Made by a program: the position numbers and the translations under genes. The notes under the pieces were generated by a model. That model did not search any database and was not told the DNA's origin. It saw only the letters and a program-made list of their open reading frames with translations. A stretch of DNA of 64,000 bases from Clarkia xantiana subsp. parviflora (Eukaryota > Streptophyta > Magnoliopsida > Myrtales > Onagraceae): contig JAPTYO010000008.1 of assembly GCA_036873135.1 (NCBI GenBank), forward strand, positions 41,888,819-41,952,818. The letters run 5' to 3'. This document shows, one piece after another, positions 53,530-64,000 of the stretch. Every line of letters begins with the position of its first letter. The first letter of the stretch is position 1.

Positions 53530-54751
53530 TCATAATATATATGCAATAAATATTATGTGAAATTCAGAAAATATATAATAAATATTTATGGCAATGTTCA
53601 CAATCATATATTGTATAATTTTCGGAATTTATAGTGTATATTAGAGAAAATATATTTTTTTTCCTAATATTAGGGTCTAGGCTAGCTATAAATAGTCCCT
53701 AGTATCAATGTAAACACCACACAGAAAAAAATAAGAATAAAATATCATTATTTTTCGTAATTCGTGCAATCAAAATTTTTTTTTGCCCTCCTCCCGTCTG
53801 AGAGTTCATCCCGCCGGAGGACCGCTGCCGTTCGCTCGTCCAGCACCAGGAGCCACGCCGCGCCGCTCTTCCTGCTGTTATCCCTGTTCCAGCCTGACCA
53901 AGGCGTTGCCGTTGCCGTGCTGCTGTTAACTCCGGCCCACCTGTTGCTGCTGCTGTCGGTACCGCCGCCCATCAGAACCAGACCACCGCCCACCTTCACT
54001 CTCCGTCTCTGCCGTTGCTCCGCCTGTGCCATTTCCGACCACCTTCGCTAGCTGTCCCGGTGTTGTCCAGTCGCCCGTCGTGGATCTGCTGGTTGCTGTC
54101 CTTCCGCAGCAGGTGAGTCCGCCTGATTTAATATTTTATTTTTTTTTCAAAATTTAATTATATACTAATTGATATTATTATTATTATTATTATTATTCAA
54201 TTTTCTGTTATTATTATTAGTATTATTAATTTATTATTGTTATTATTATACCATGTTAATTAACTAGTTTAAATGTAGATTAATTAGATAACATTTTTTT
54301 ATGTGTATGACATGTATTTATTAGATTATATCGTGATTTGAGCAAGTTTAGTTTTATTTAGATTTTATCTCAATTAGGGGATTTAAATGCATAATAGAGT
54401 TTTTAGGCTTAAGTTTGTTATTAATAAAAATTCATGCATGAAATTAGTTTAATTTGTGATATCATTAGATTAATTAGTCGTGATGGATGTTTAAATTCTA
54501 AAATTGGCAAATAGGTTAATTAAGTACCGAAATGGCGTGATTAGAAAAAATATATATTTTTTTTAATTCGTAACAGAACCCCCGAACTCAAATTTTGGAT
54601 CGCAGACCGATTAACTTACTTAGGTGTTTAATTCGTTATTTACCTAGGTAATTTAGGTTTCTAGTTAGCCGTAATTAGTTAGTGGCGACTCTTTAAAAAC
54701 TCCATTTTTTCAAAATGATTAATCGCCTTAGGTTAGATTTTAGGTCCGACA
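53530..54751 (+). mobile_element. Ogre-like 3' LTR
   Basis: It ends ...GGTCCGACA at 54,751; the start is uncertain (near 53,530). TATA motif CTATAAATA at 53,686-53,694. Its second half matches the fragment 18,315-18,861 closely, and only its last about 200 bp match the LTR at 37,428-38,905. The Leu/Pro/Arg-rich frame at 53,764-54,051 is GC-rich LTR sequence and not a gene. Confidence 0.75.
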
Positions 54752-54813
54752 ATCGATTACTAGCATGTACCATGTTTATAGTATCCGTGGTGATTACTCC
54801 CCGTAATCTAACA
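54752..54813 (+). mobile_element. Copia A 3' LTR, right end
   Basis: The last about 60 bp of the copia LTR (CGATTACTAGCATGTACC ... CCCGTAATCTAACA), aligned to the end of 5588-6189. The GGAGG duplication follows at 54,814-54,818, so it is the missing end of the LTR opened at 18,314. Confidence 0.85.
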
Positions 54814-55287
54814 GGAGGACCCCCCGGACAATGACATCAACGTCTTGTCAGGAGGATTTGCAGCAAGAGGAGAATCAAGTGCGACGCGAGACCTCTACGC
54901 GACTCAGAGTGTCTCGCCGCCAAGCACGCATAAGAGGCCAAAGGAGTTAGAACCAGTGGTGGTGACCTTTTCCATGGATGATTTTGCCAAGGCAACATGA
55001 CCCCATGAGGACGCCCTGGTAATCACAAATCGGATAGATGATTTCGAGGTAAAAAGAATACTTGTCGATGGAGGAAGTTCAGCAGATGTAATCACTTTCG
55101 AAGTCATCGCCGCGATGGGATACCTGAAGAAGGATCTCCAGGAAGTGACCTTCCCCCTAATAGGATTTGCTGGGAGAAAGACTTACCCCTTAGGAGCATT
55201 CCTACTCCCTGTAATCCTAGGCGAAGGATGAAAAGTCTTGTATTTAAAAGTACGTTTTACGTCATCGATCAGATCAATGCTTACAAC
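54814..55287 (+). pseudogene. Element E gag end and protease
   Basis: Resumes element E after copia A. Readable blocks: NVLSGGFAARGESSATRDLY, VVVTFSMDDFAKAT then a stop, EDALVITNRIDDFEVKRI and the protease site ILVDGGSSADVITF with the catalytic Asp present. It then decays at about 55,230. The hAT MITE at 55,288 interrupts it. This region is the same lineage as the protease of element D. Confidence 0.85.
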
Positions 55288-55834
55288 TAGGGGTGAGCTC
55301 GGGACGGGACGGGCGGGCTTTTGCCTGAGCCCGAGCCCGAAAATTTCGGGACTCATATTTTTGGCCCGAGCCCGAGCCCGAACCTAAAGAAAATGTCCCG
55401 CCCGAGTCGGGACATCGGGATTCGGGCTCGGGCTCGGGCTAGCCCGAATTTGAACCAAAAAAAAAAAAAAAAATCCTAATATGAGGTCCATCCATTTCAA
55501 ATACATGCAAGTTCAACACATCAATACAAAATTCGATAAGTTCAAACATCATCCATAGTCTAATTCTAGGATTTTTTTATTTTAACTATAGTAAAGTTAC
55601 TTAAACTATAGTTAGTAGACTTAGGTTAAACTTAAATATATATAATATATACATATATTCGGGCGGGCTCGGGACTTTCGGGCTTTTTAAGAAAAAGCCC
55701 GAGCCCGAGCCCGACTTGGGAAGAAAAATCCCGCCCGACTGGGCTCGGGCTACATCTCGGGACGGGATTTTTGGGACGGGCTCGGGTCGGGATATTCGGG
55801 CCTTCGGGCTTTTCGGGCTTCTTGCTCAGCCCTA
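55288..55834. mobile_element. hAT-type MITE 1
   Basis: 547 bp with termini TAGGGGTGAGC / GCTCAGCCCTA and a perfect 8-bp duplication CTTACAAC (55,280-55,287 and 55,835-55,842), the hAT length. The ends are rich in GGGCTCGGG/CCCGAGCCC repeats that fold together. AT-rich centre, no gene. Confidence 0.9.
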
Positions 55835-55842
55835 CTTACAAC

Positions 55843-56470
55843 ACTATATTGGGAAGAACGACTCTTAATTCCAACTATATCCTTCCCTCCACCGCTCATG
55901 AAGTTATGAGATTCCCCACTCATCACGGAATGGGGGAGGTATGGGGCGACCAAAAGGCATCTCGACAATGCTACGTCAACCTTCTCCAGAGACGCAACCA
56001 AAAAGAGACTCTTTTTATCGTCACCGATGAATACCCACGAGAAGAGGGTGGACGCCCCGCCCCGCCACGATGGATGAACTAGTAGAGATCGCTATCGATG
56101 GGGAAGACAAGAAGGTTAAAATCGGGTCTGCTCTACCGACCGAGCTAGTAGAAAAGATAATTTCCTCCGTAGAGAATTTAAAGAATTGTTCGCTTGAGAT
56201 CCTAGTGATATGCCAGGGATAAGTCCCGACATCATTTTCCACGAGCTCAACGGCAGTGATGCTTATAGCCCAAAGAAGGAGATCTCTGGGAGCAGAAAAT
56301 AAGGCGGTGATAAGCCAGGAAGTGGGAAACTTGGTCGACACCGGCTTCGTCAAGGAAATACGATTCCAAACTTGTGTCGCTAATCCTGTATTAGTGAGGA
56401 AATCCAATAAAAGATGGAGGATGTGTTTAGATTTCCGAGATCTCTATAAAGTGTCCCAAGGACTCCTACC
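55843..56470 (+). pseudogene. Element E protease end and RT start
   Basis: Joins directly to 55,287 without the MITE. Blocks: NTILGRTTLNSNYILPSTAH, MRFPTHHGMGEVWGDQKASR, REEGGRPAP, then DGEDKKVKIGSALPTEL, MPGISPDIIFHEL and FVKEIRFQTCVANPVLVRKS, with KRWRMCLDFRDLYKVSQG. Several frameshifts. Interrupted at 56,470 by MITE 2. Confidence 0.85.
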
Positions 56471-57102
56471 TAGGGATGGCAACGGGTCTCGGGGCCCCGC
56501 TGACCCGCGGGGCCCCGACCCGGTTTTGACCCGCCGACCCGCGGGTCACGGGTCGGGTTCGGGTCGGGTCGGGCTCGGGGCGGGGCGGGTCCGGGTCTAG
56601 AGACCCGGGGCCCCGTAGACCCGCCCCGAAATGCGTATATATATAACTTTTTTTTTTTTTTTTTTATGTTAATATGATCTAACATTTACTAAATAATATG
56701 GTTAATATACCTATATAAATAACATGTACCAAATTACAAACATATGTATATTTAGATTATTAGGATTTGTTAATTTGGTGATTGGATTTGGATTTGAATT
56801 TGTAATGAATATGATGTGTTTGTTGTTTATATTTGATTGGTGTTAGATTTATGTTTTGAATTTATATATAATGTAATATTTTGACAAAAAAAAATTGTAT
56901 TTAATATTGAAAAGTAAAAAAAAAAAAAAAAAAATTGTTCACATAACGGGGCGGGTCGGGGCCCCGCGGGTCGACCCGCGGGATTGCTGACCCGACCCGA
57001 CCCGGAAGGTCTAATTGGCCGGGGCCGGGTCAGCCAGGTCGACCCGCGGGGCGGGTCCGGGGCTGCCAAAACCCGCACCGACCCGCCCCGTTGCCATCCC
57101 TA
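56471..57102. mobile_element. hAT-type MITE 2
   Basis: 632 bp with termini TAGGGATGGCAACGGG / CCCGTTGCCATCCCTA and a perfect 8-bp duplication CTCCTACC (56,463-56,470 and 57,103-57,110). GC-rich CGGGTC/GACCCG ends, AT-rich centre with poly-T and poly-A runs. Related in style but not the same family as MITE 1. Confidence 0.92.
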
Positions 57103-57110
57103 CTCCTACC

Positions 57111-58553
57111 CATTGCCAAGGACCGACCAACTTGTCGACGCCACATCAAGGCATGAGCTCTTAATCTTCATGGACGCATACCCGGGATATAACCAAATAC
57201 AAATGCATCCCGACGACGAAGCCCATACCGCCTTTTACGCCGACAGTAATATTTATCACTATAAAGTCATGCCCTTTGGATTGATAAACTCTGGCGCCAC
57301 CTATCAACGGTTGGTCAACAAACTCTTCAAGTCAATGTTGGGGAGAAACATGGAAGCCTATGTCGACGATATGCTCGTAAAAAAAAAAGGGGCCAAGATG
57401 ATGTCCAAGATTTGGAAAAGGCGTTCACTTACATGCGACGCCACCAAGTACGATTAAATCCAACCAAATGCGCTTTTGGTGTCCAATCAGGAAAATTCTT
57501 GGGATTTATGGTTAGCTAGAGAGGGATCGAAGCTAACCCAGAAAAAGTTTATGCCATAGAAGAGATGTCCTAGCCTACCTGTCAGAGGGAGGTACAAAGT
57601 CTCAATGGAAGGTTGGCATCATTGGGAAGGTTGCTGGCGAGATCAGGTGATAAATCCCTTCCTTTCTTCAAATATTAAGGGTGAACAAGAAGTTTGAGTG
57701 GACGCTCGAGTGTGAGGAGGCTTTCCAACAACTAAAAAGACACTTCCATTCGCTTCGCGCCCTAGCCAAGCCGCTTCCTGAAGACCCCCTATTCCTCTAC
57801 CTGAGTGTAAGCTCAGCAGCAGTGAGTTCAGTACTGATTAAAGAAACGTGCAACATTAAAATTCCGGTTTACTATGTTAGTAAGCTCTTTGGATTCGCCA
57901 AAGCAAACTACATGGAAATCGAGAATATTTGTATGCACTACTAGTAGCGGCAAGGAAGCTACGACCCTATTTCCACACCAACGAAATCACAGTGCTCACT
58001 AAACAACCTCTAAAGCAGCTCTTAGAGAAGCCCAAATTCTCGGGGAGAATGGTCAAATGGGCAGTAGAATTAAGTGAATTTCGTATTCACTTCGAGCCAC
58101 GGAAGGCGATCAAAGGCCAAGCACTAGCCGACTTCATCGCCGAAAATACGACGACGCCAAACACCAAACCGGTTATCCTCCCCCAAGAAGAGCACGTGAA
58201 GACAACGCCAGAGAGTATAGCCAACAATACTATGCCATGTCTATTATATACCGACGACTCGTCCTCTTCTCTGGGATGTGGGGCAGGTCTGATATTAACG
58301 CGACCTGATGGAGAACCCCTCCAGTACGTGGTGGTCCTAACCTTTCGAGCTACCAATAATGAATCAGAATATGAGGCCCTTCGCATAACCAAAGGCATGG
58401 AAATTACAAATTACAAAGTACGATGCGATTCTGAGTTGATCGTCAATAAGAAAAACAGAACTTACATCGCCAAGGGGGAGAATATGAAGAAGTATGCAAA
58501 ATAGGTGCGACGACTCGTGTGAGAAGTGTCTCATTTCCAAATAGAGGCTATCC
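57111..58553 (+). pseudogene. Element E RT, RNase H and start of archaeal-type RNase H
   Basis: Blocks in order: PLPRTDQLVDATSRHEL, MDAYPGYNQIQMHPDDEAHT, VMPFGLINSGATYQRLVNKL, the catalytic EAYVDDMLVKKK, LNPTKCAFGVQSGKFLGFMV, KKFEWTLECEEAFQQLKRHF, KIPVYYVSKLFG, LRPYFHTNEITVLTKQPLKQ, and the second RNase H with LLYTDDSSSSLGCGAGLILT and TNNESEYEAL. Stops and shifts occur near 57,420, 57,520, 57,680 and 57,944. It ends at the copia B insertion; 63,968-64,000 continues it. Confidence 0.9.
58549..58553. repeat. Target-site duplication of copia B (left copy)
   Basis: TATCC here and at 63,963-63,967, on either side of the B LTR termini. Removing B and one copy joins ...IEA-IPRE... in frame, matching the IEAIPRE block in element D. 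Confidence 0.92.
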
Positions 58554-59152
58554 TGTTAGATTACGGGGAGTAATCACTACGGATACTAAATCATTGTACA
58601 TGCTAGTAATCAATATTACGCAGCGGAAGATTCGCACATACCTCAAACGTAACGTAGTCCCTAGATCCTTATGCAGGGAGTTCACGATCCACAAGACGGC
58701 ACCCGTAGAGGTTCTGGTTAAGAAAGCCCTACGTGGTATAGTCTCCACCGCAAAGCCTCTGATCGATTCTTGGCACGGGGACAGATCTCTGGAGTGTTTG
58801 CTTAGAAAGCAAATTGGCACACCTTGGGTGAGGAGTAAGGTTCGGCCGAAACACTTGGTGAAGGGGGAGGGGGTTTCTCTCTAAAGCAGTCTAATGAGGG
58901 AACTGTGATTAACCCTAACAATCCCCTAACACCATGTATTTATAGGAGGAACAATGTGGACAAAAGTCCAGTTTGCCCACTCCTAATATTCAGCCGGCCA
59001 CTATGCATAGGGAGGCCCAATTTTGGGCCTTTCATGTCAATTGGGATTTAGGTCTGGCCCAATTACCCTAATGTGACATATACCTAATCTCCTTAGGTAA
59101 ACTATACATATTATGGGCTACAAATTACTGCACACATCACCATTTGCTTACA
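58554..59152 (-). mobile_element. Copia B 3' LTR
   Basis: 599 bp, TGTTAGATTACGGGG to TTTGCTTACA on the plus strand, adjoining the polypurine-like site (minus CCGGCGAGTGGGAGC) at 59,153-59,167. Confidence 0.88.
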
Positions 59153-60602
59153 GCTCCCACTCGCCGGAATGGGAGGGTGCCTGTTAATGTATTGTCGTCC
59201 AAATATGCATCAACATTTCACTCATTTGATCTGTTCCTTTCTTCCGAATAGTTCATACGATGTTCGCCGTGCGACCGGCGGATACGACAGGCATCGTGCT
59301 ACTCATCTGTTAGGAGTATTGTAGTGCCCGCGGAACGTTGATTTCCTTTTCTCCAATCAACATGTTATAAACAATATTTATATTGTACCGCGCTGTATCC
59401 TAAGTCAACTGTTAATTCTTCTTTTGCCTTTTTTTGACATATGAACACTTCTCCAAGGCATCCGTACAAGTATTCACAACCTTCAACTAATATCCGGTTG
59501 GTGGCCACCTAGTGAATACAAGACTTGGTGAATTATAGGTGAACTTAACCATCCCCATTGCTTATATCCTTAGTCAGACCCAACCGGTTTCCAAAGACGT
59601 GGTCACTGGGCCTTTTTGTTCAGCACTACGCTCGTACGCCGGGAAGAGAGCATTTGGTCTGACCTTAGATATGAGTTCTGAGTCCGTGAGGATACTTTAG
59701 GCGCCTCTTCATAATGACTACAACATTATGTTTGCAAACTATGCCTTTAGAAGTGTTTCATTTGATTTGAATGCTTAGCTTGTTCAAGGCGTACAGAAGG
59801 AAAATCGTTTAACCGAATTCATCCTTCTTCGTTTGCTAACTTATTTCAGAGATTTTATCCCATCTCCGATCTGAGAATTTCAGGTTTTCACCTTATGCGT
59901 CATTCGATACTTTTACAAGGTCGTAGTAGCTTTTGAAGCCTACTTCCTACCGATGTAAACGTTACCAATAAATTATTTCCATAGGAATGCTAATCAATCA
60001 AACACTTCATATTATACTCGTACTTTGAAACGATGTGTTCCGTCTTTCGAGGTCCACTTGCGCATAGCGCAATTTTACCGAGGTTCTAACCCCTGGTTAA
60101 ATATTTTCATTTCTAATTTTAATCCAATAGGTTTCGAACATGATTATCATCACAAATTATTTCATTCAATGGAGTAATAATAATAAAGAAAGAGTTTTAA
60201 TCGGTTAATTCTTAGAGCTACGCAATCGATGGATTTTAATGGCATGATCTAGTCCATAGATTTAGATGTAGGAGAAAATGTATGGATTTGCTTGATTCTG
60301 CCATTTATAATGCCGTTTTTATTTTGGTTATTTACTTATTTCGGATCGATCCCGTTTTTAACCGAGTCGATTAATCTTGATAAGCAGAACTCTTTTCGAA
60401 TCGAAAGGTAACTAATTTATTCAATGAATCCGAAACAATGTAGTCCAAAATCATAAATTAAACAAATAGAAAAACCAACACTGAACAATACTTGGGTCTC
60501 AGATCTCAAACTCGAAGCAATCATGAAGAAGTTTGATGGACCAGTTTTCTTAACCGAAATGTACCTAAAAGGTACTGATATCATGGCGAGTAAAGCACCG
60601 GA
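59153..60602 (-). mobile_element. Copia B 3' region
   Basis: Minus-strand non-coding sequence. 59,153-59,720 matches the 3' region of A (17,455-18,002) and 59,760-60,520 matches A 13,700-14,490. No gene seen. Confidence 0.75.
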
Positions 60603-61234
60603 TCATCGTTTAGACTTCTTTTTGCTAGGGGTTGCCAAGCATTTCAGCATACCGATGAATCTTTCATCGAATGCCTCGGGCTCCTTTGGAAAATTTCCTT
60701 CTTTATCATCTGTTTCGAATAGGTCAATCGTCATCTTAATCGATTTGATCAAACGCGTTAGTCCTTTCTCGTTAATAAACCATGAAAGAGGAAACATTCT
60801 CATTACCTTCCGAGCCTGTGTCCATACGTCCAACTCATCAGCGGGATCATGATAGGCTATTATGCCGTCATCACTGCATAGAATACTTAAGTATTCCGCC
60901 ATCAAGGCTCTAGCTTCAAGGGCCTTACCCTTCCGTAGCGAAGGTATATGTCACACAAAAGATGCAATGCGGTGAGGGGTACAAATTCTCCTTCTACTTC
61001 AGTTGACAGCTGCGAGAGAATCAACTCTCGTGCATTACGATCCTTCCTCAACCTTTTCTTGCCATTTCTTTCAGGTGGGTTTTTGTATTCGTCCAAGAAC
61101 AACCTATCCGCCGTCGAATTGACCTGACCGTCAAGATCTGCAGCGATCAGAAGATCCATAACATTATCTCTCCATGCATCGTAATGAATGCCATTCAGAT
61201 TGCGTGGTTCGTAGAACTGTACCGGGTCAGCCAT
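60603..61234 (-). pseudogene. Copia B gag-like gene, frameshifted
   Basis: It starts MADPVQFYEPRNLNGIHYDA and includes VMDLLIAADLDGQVNSTADR, KDRNARELILSQLSTEVEGE, then a frameshift near 60,905-60,935, then DELDVWTQARKVMRMFPLSW and the basic end KKKSKR. With the shift ignored it is about 210 residues. The same gene is in A at 12,959-13,571, so the two copies define a short gag-like protein without a zinc knuckle. Confidence 0.75.
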
Positions 61235-63349
61235 GAAAACTAACACATTGATGGTTATGCAAAATTAGGTAGACAATAACATTTTGAGAAAGAATTGCAT
61301 AAATCAGATACCTATTAAGATTGAATCCGACAAATAAAGATTCCTCAGTCATCTAAACCAACCGACCACCGGTAAACCAATGGAAGATGGCTGTGAAAGA
61401 GTTCACATTACCGCCGTTTTCATTCCAATAGACCAGTCTTTTAAAACGGTTTTAATCGCAAATTACCGGAACGGGAATTTTAAAACAAGCATACCTGATC
61501 TTGGCTTTACCAAGGCCCTTTGTATTTTGGAAAATATTCCGATGAATTCACTCATACATATATAATTCTACTAACCATGTAATTATCATACGCAAGTAAC
61601 ATTCATAAAAAAACCAACACTCATGCTTACGCGTCATGCGTCTAATGTTCCGAGGAACTCATGCTTTCATACATAATTCTACTTCCAAGTAAATTATCAA
61701 ATGCGGCTACATCCTCAACATTCTAGTATACGTGTCAAACATGAATCATTCACATCCATCATACATATTTGGCGACTGGTTTTTGATTTTAAAATAATTT
61801 TAAACATTAGGGGCTGATTTGCAATTCATGCTTATATTCAATCACACAACTTTCTAGACATGAATCTTAGGCATTTCCAACCATCACAGCATGTCTATCC
61901 TAGTGCAAATTCCATATATTTAACCAGAGCTCCGCCCACAACATGCAGTATCCAGCTAGCTTGACTCAGTCAAGACAATAGTTCTTCAAGACAATAGTTC
62001 TAATCATGCAAAAATATATATATTGAACAATAAACAATTGCAATTCAGCCCTCTAATTAATCCATTCCCAAAATGATATATCTCCGAGATCCATCCACAT
62101 AATCGAAACAAGGTATAAAGGTCTTACCGTTATGTAAATAACATCAAACCCTTGAGCATCGTGTAAGCCATTTTAGGTTCTAAACATTTGGATTTTAAAA
62201 TTTGACCACCCTATTTAATTTAATTTAATTGACTTGAATTCAGTTTTGAAAATTCAGTTCGTTCAGTCAATTTCGGTCTGGTTTGGTCCGGTTCGATTTG
62301 GTTTAGAAAAATACGTTTCGCGTCCGATTCTAATTTTAAAATCTGGTTCGGTCCGAACCGGTCCAATTAAAATAGGTTTGGTTCGCTTCAACACACAAAA
62401 CCAGTTCGGTTAGATCCACTTAGTTACCCCGGTCCGACCCGACCCGACTAGGTCGAACCGATTGAGAAATCCGGTTCGATTTTATTTCGTCCCGGTTTGA
62501 CATATAGGACCGGCCCAATAATTACAATATTAAAGGTTGGGCCGAAATGTTTACTTGTGGCCAAAGTAAGGTTTTAAAGCCCAAAAATATTAAATTTATC
62601 CACCAAGTAACATTTATTATATAAAATAATTTCCAATATTAAATATATATATATATATTTCGGCCTAATCACTAACATATATATATTTATTGCCAAGATT
62701 TTATCTATAAGATTAAATCAATCAACAATATATATATATATATATGTAAAATTCGGCTTATATATGTTAATATATATATACTTATTGCCAATATCTTAAA
62801 TAGGGTAACAAATATACTGACAATATATTTTCTCAATCTTTTATGTAACTAAATCTATCAATAATATATTTAACCTTGTTAAATATTTAGATATATTGAT
62901 AGTTATATATATTTCTATATATAAACGTGAATTTATCTTAATGTTCCCAATTATAGATATATTGTTACCTTAATTAAAAATTAAAATATGGTAAACCATA
63001 TTTTAATGTGTGTGCTGAAATTTATTTGCTTGGAGACCAGGAAATTAAAAAATTTAACTTTAAAAATCATTAAAAAATTTGGCACAAATTAGGAACAAGT
63101 GGTCGAATTTTAAAATCAAATTTTAATAAGATCTCCAATCCAATGTTTGATTTTGATAAATATTACACTTTTCTTGAAGATCATGAACATCAAATTAACT
63201 AAAAACATCATGAAAATTTCGGTTTTACCATCAACCTTAAAAATCGAAAATGTTAAAATTTTCTTTTAAAAATTTCGGTTTTTAGTCTTAAATTTCAAGA
63301 ACATCAATTTATCAAAATCATGACCTCCTAACACAGGCTCTAATACCAC
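61235..63349 (-). mobile_element. Copia B leader and primer-binding site
   Basis: About 2.1 kb, AT-rich, with GGTTCGGT/GGTCCGA stretches near 62,240-62,520 and TA runs. It gives the empty site for the Helitron in F. Primer-binding site TGGTATTAGAGC (minus) at 63,337-63,348. No gene. Confidence 0.75.
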
Positions 63350-63962
63350 TGTTAGATTACGGGGAGTAAGCACTACGGATACTAAATCATGGTACATGCT
63401 AGTAATCGAAATTACGCAGCGGAAGATTCGCAGATACCTCAAACGTGATCCATAACCCCTAGATCCATCTGAAGAGAGTCCACGATCCACTGGACGACAC
63501 CTGTAGAGGTTCTGGTTAAGGAAGCCCTACGTGGTATGTCTCCACAGCAAAGCCTCTGATCGATTCTTGGCACGGGGACATATCTTTAGAGTGTTTGCTT
63601 AGAAAGTAAATTGGCACACCTTGGGTGAGGAGTAAGGTTCGGCCGAAACACTTGGTGAATGGGGGGGGGGGGGGGGGGGGGGGTTTCTCTCTAAAACAGT
63701 CTATTGAGGGAATTGTGATTAACCCTAAAATTCCCCTAACACCATTTATTTATAGGAGGAGCAAAGTGGACAAAAGTCCACTTTGCCCACTCCTAATATT
63801 CGACCGGCCACTATGCATAGAGAGGCCCAATTTTGGGCCACTCATGTTAATTATGATTTGGCTCTGGTCCAATTACCATAATGTGACATGTACCTAATTT
63901 CCTTAGGTAAACTATACATATTATGGGCTACCAATTACGGCGCCCATCACCATAAGCTTACA
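63350..63962 (-). mobile_element. Copia B 5' LTR
   Basis: 613 bp, longer than its partner mainly because of a 23-base G run at 63,661-63,683. Palindrome and minus-strand TATA motif present near 63,747-63,785. Confidence 0.88.
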
Positions 63963-63967
63963 TATCC

Positions 63968-64000
63968 CTCGAGAAAGCAACCAGAAAGCTGACTCCCTTA
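63968..64000 (+). pseudogene. Element E archaeal-type RNase H, continuation
   Basis: In frame with 58,553 once B is removed: IPRE-S-N-Q-K-A-D-S-L, the end of the second RNase H domain. Element E continues past the window edge. Confidence 0.8.

Larger units (their letters stand above)
11780..54813 (+). mobile_element. Copia element A (whole, enlarged by nested insertions)
   Basis: A Ty1/copia element inserted in gypsy E, bounded by a GGAGG duplication. Parts: 5' LTR 11,780-12,303 (3' end deleted), leader, gag remnant 12,959-13,571, pol remnant 15,340-16,870, 3' non-coding region to 18,002, and a 3' LTR split into 18,003-18,314 and 54,752-54,813 by the Ogre-like complex. Comparing the first about 310 bp of the two LTRs I count roughly 20 substitutions (about 6-7%), so the insertion is older than element D. 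It is not autonomous. Confidence 0.85.
58554..63962 (-). mobile_element. Copia element B, gag-only deletion derivative
   Basis: 5.4 kb, minus strand, same family as A, C and F. Complete LTRs, primer site, leader, gag remnant and 3' region, but pol is absent: about 3 kb present in element A (14,490-17,455) is missing at a junction near 59,715-59,760. It would need enzymes from relatives. Confidence 0.88.

Noticed and set aside
53764..54051. Leu-rich 95-codon frame (and its opposite strand)
   Set aside because: Within the GC-rich part of the Ogre-like LTR; absent from the other LTR family and without domain.
58554..59152. Treating the copia LTRs at 58,554 and 63,350 as solo LTRs
   Set aside because: A shared TATCC duplication and internal gag/leader sequence show they are the two ends of one element.

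Overview
The window is nuclear DNA of a flowering plant, probably a eudicot. It holds one spliced single-copy gene, a chloroplast S1-domain RNA-binding protein of the SRRP1 type at about 6.7-9.85 kb. Almost everything else is nested plant transposable elements: Ty1/copia, Ty3/gypsy of the Tat/Ogre type, one Helitron, two hAT-type MITEs and one Mutator-type foldback MITE. No bacterial-style operons, CRISPR arrays or phage genes are present. Nothing in the sequence lets me name the species.

Layout. (1) 1-3881: 5' part of a minus-strand copia element (F) with its LTR at 3281-3881. A Helitron (1218-2795) sits in its leader. F abuts the 3' part of a plus-strand element of the same family (C, 3882-6189). 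(2) 6190-9851: the SRRP1-like gene, nine exons. (3) 10092-10595: a gypsy RNase H scrap. (4) About 10.6 kb to beyond 64 kb: an old plus-strand gypsy element (E, Tat-like) broken apart by later insertions. Its 5' LTR and gag lie at 10.6-11.8 kb. Its protease, reverse transcriptase and RNase H reappear at 54.8-58.55 kb, and a last piece is at 63,968-64,000.

Insertions into E, checked by target-site duplications (TSDs). Copia A (11,780-54,813, TSD GGAGG). Copia B (58,554-63,962, minus strand, TSD TATCC, restores an RNase H reading frame when removed). Two hAT MITEs (55,288-55,834 and 56,471-57,102, each with a perfect 8-bp TSD). Copia A spans 43 kb because its 3' LTR was opened by an Ogre-like complex (18,315-54,751). 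That complex holds a large palindrome made of two inverted retroelement 3' ends (18,862-38,905) and an Ogre-like internal region (38,906 to about 53.5 kb) with ORF1, gag, protease, an intron, RT, two RNase H domains and integrase. The left palindrome arm was split by a young Tat/Retand-like gypsy element D (19,410-30,899, minus strand, LTRs about 1.2% different), which carries a spliced antisense extra gene. The Ogre-like RT was split by about 1.24 kb of organelle-like, probably mitochondrial, DNA bearing decayed mitovirus-like polymerase fragments. The Ogre-like 5' region holds a foldback Mutator-type MITE (40,028-40,820).

How the parts relate. The only plausible host gene is SRRP1-like. The retroelement genes are mostly pseudogenes with stops and frameshifts. 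The best preserved are element D's gag-protease and its antisense ORF. Insertion order, from oldest: E; then A and B; then the Ogre-like element in A; then the palindrome in its 5' LTR; then D. All identities are read by eye from motifs and repeat comparison within the window; no database search was run.
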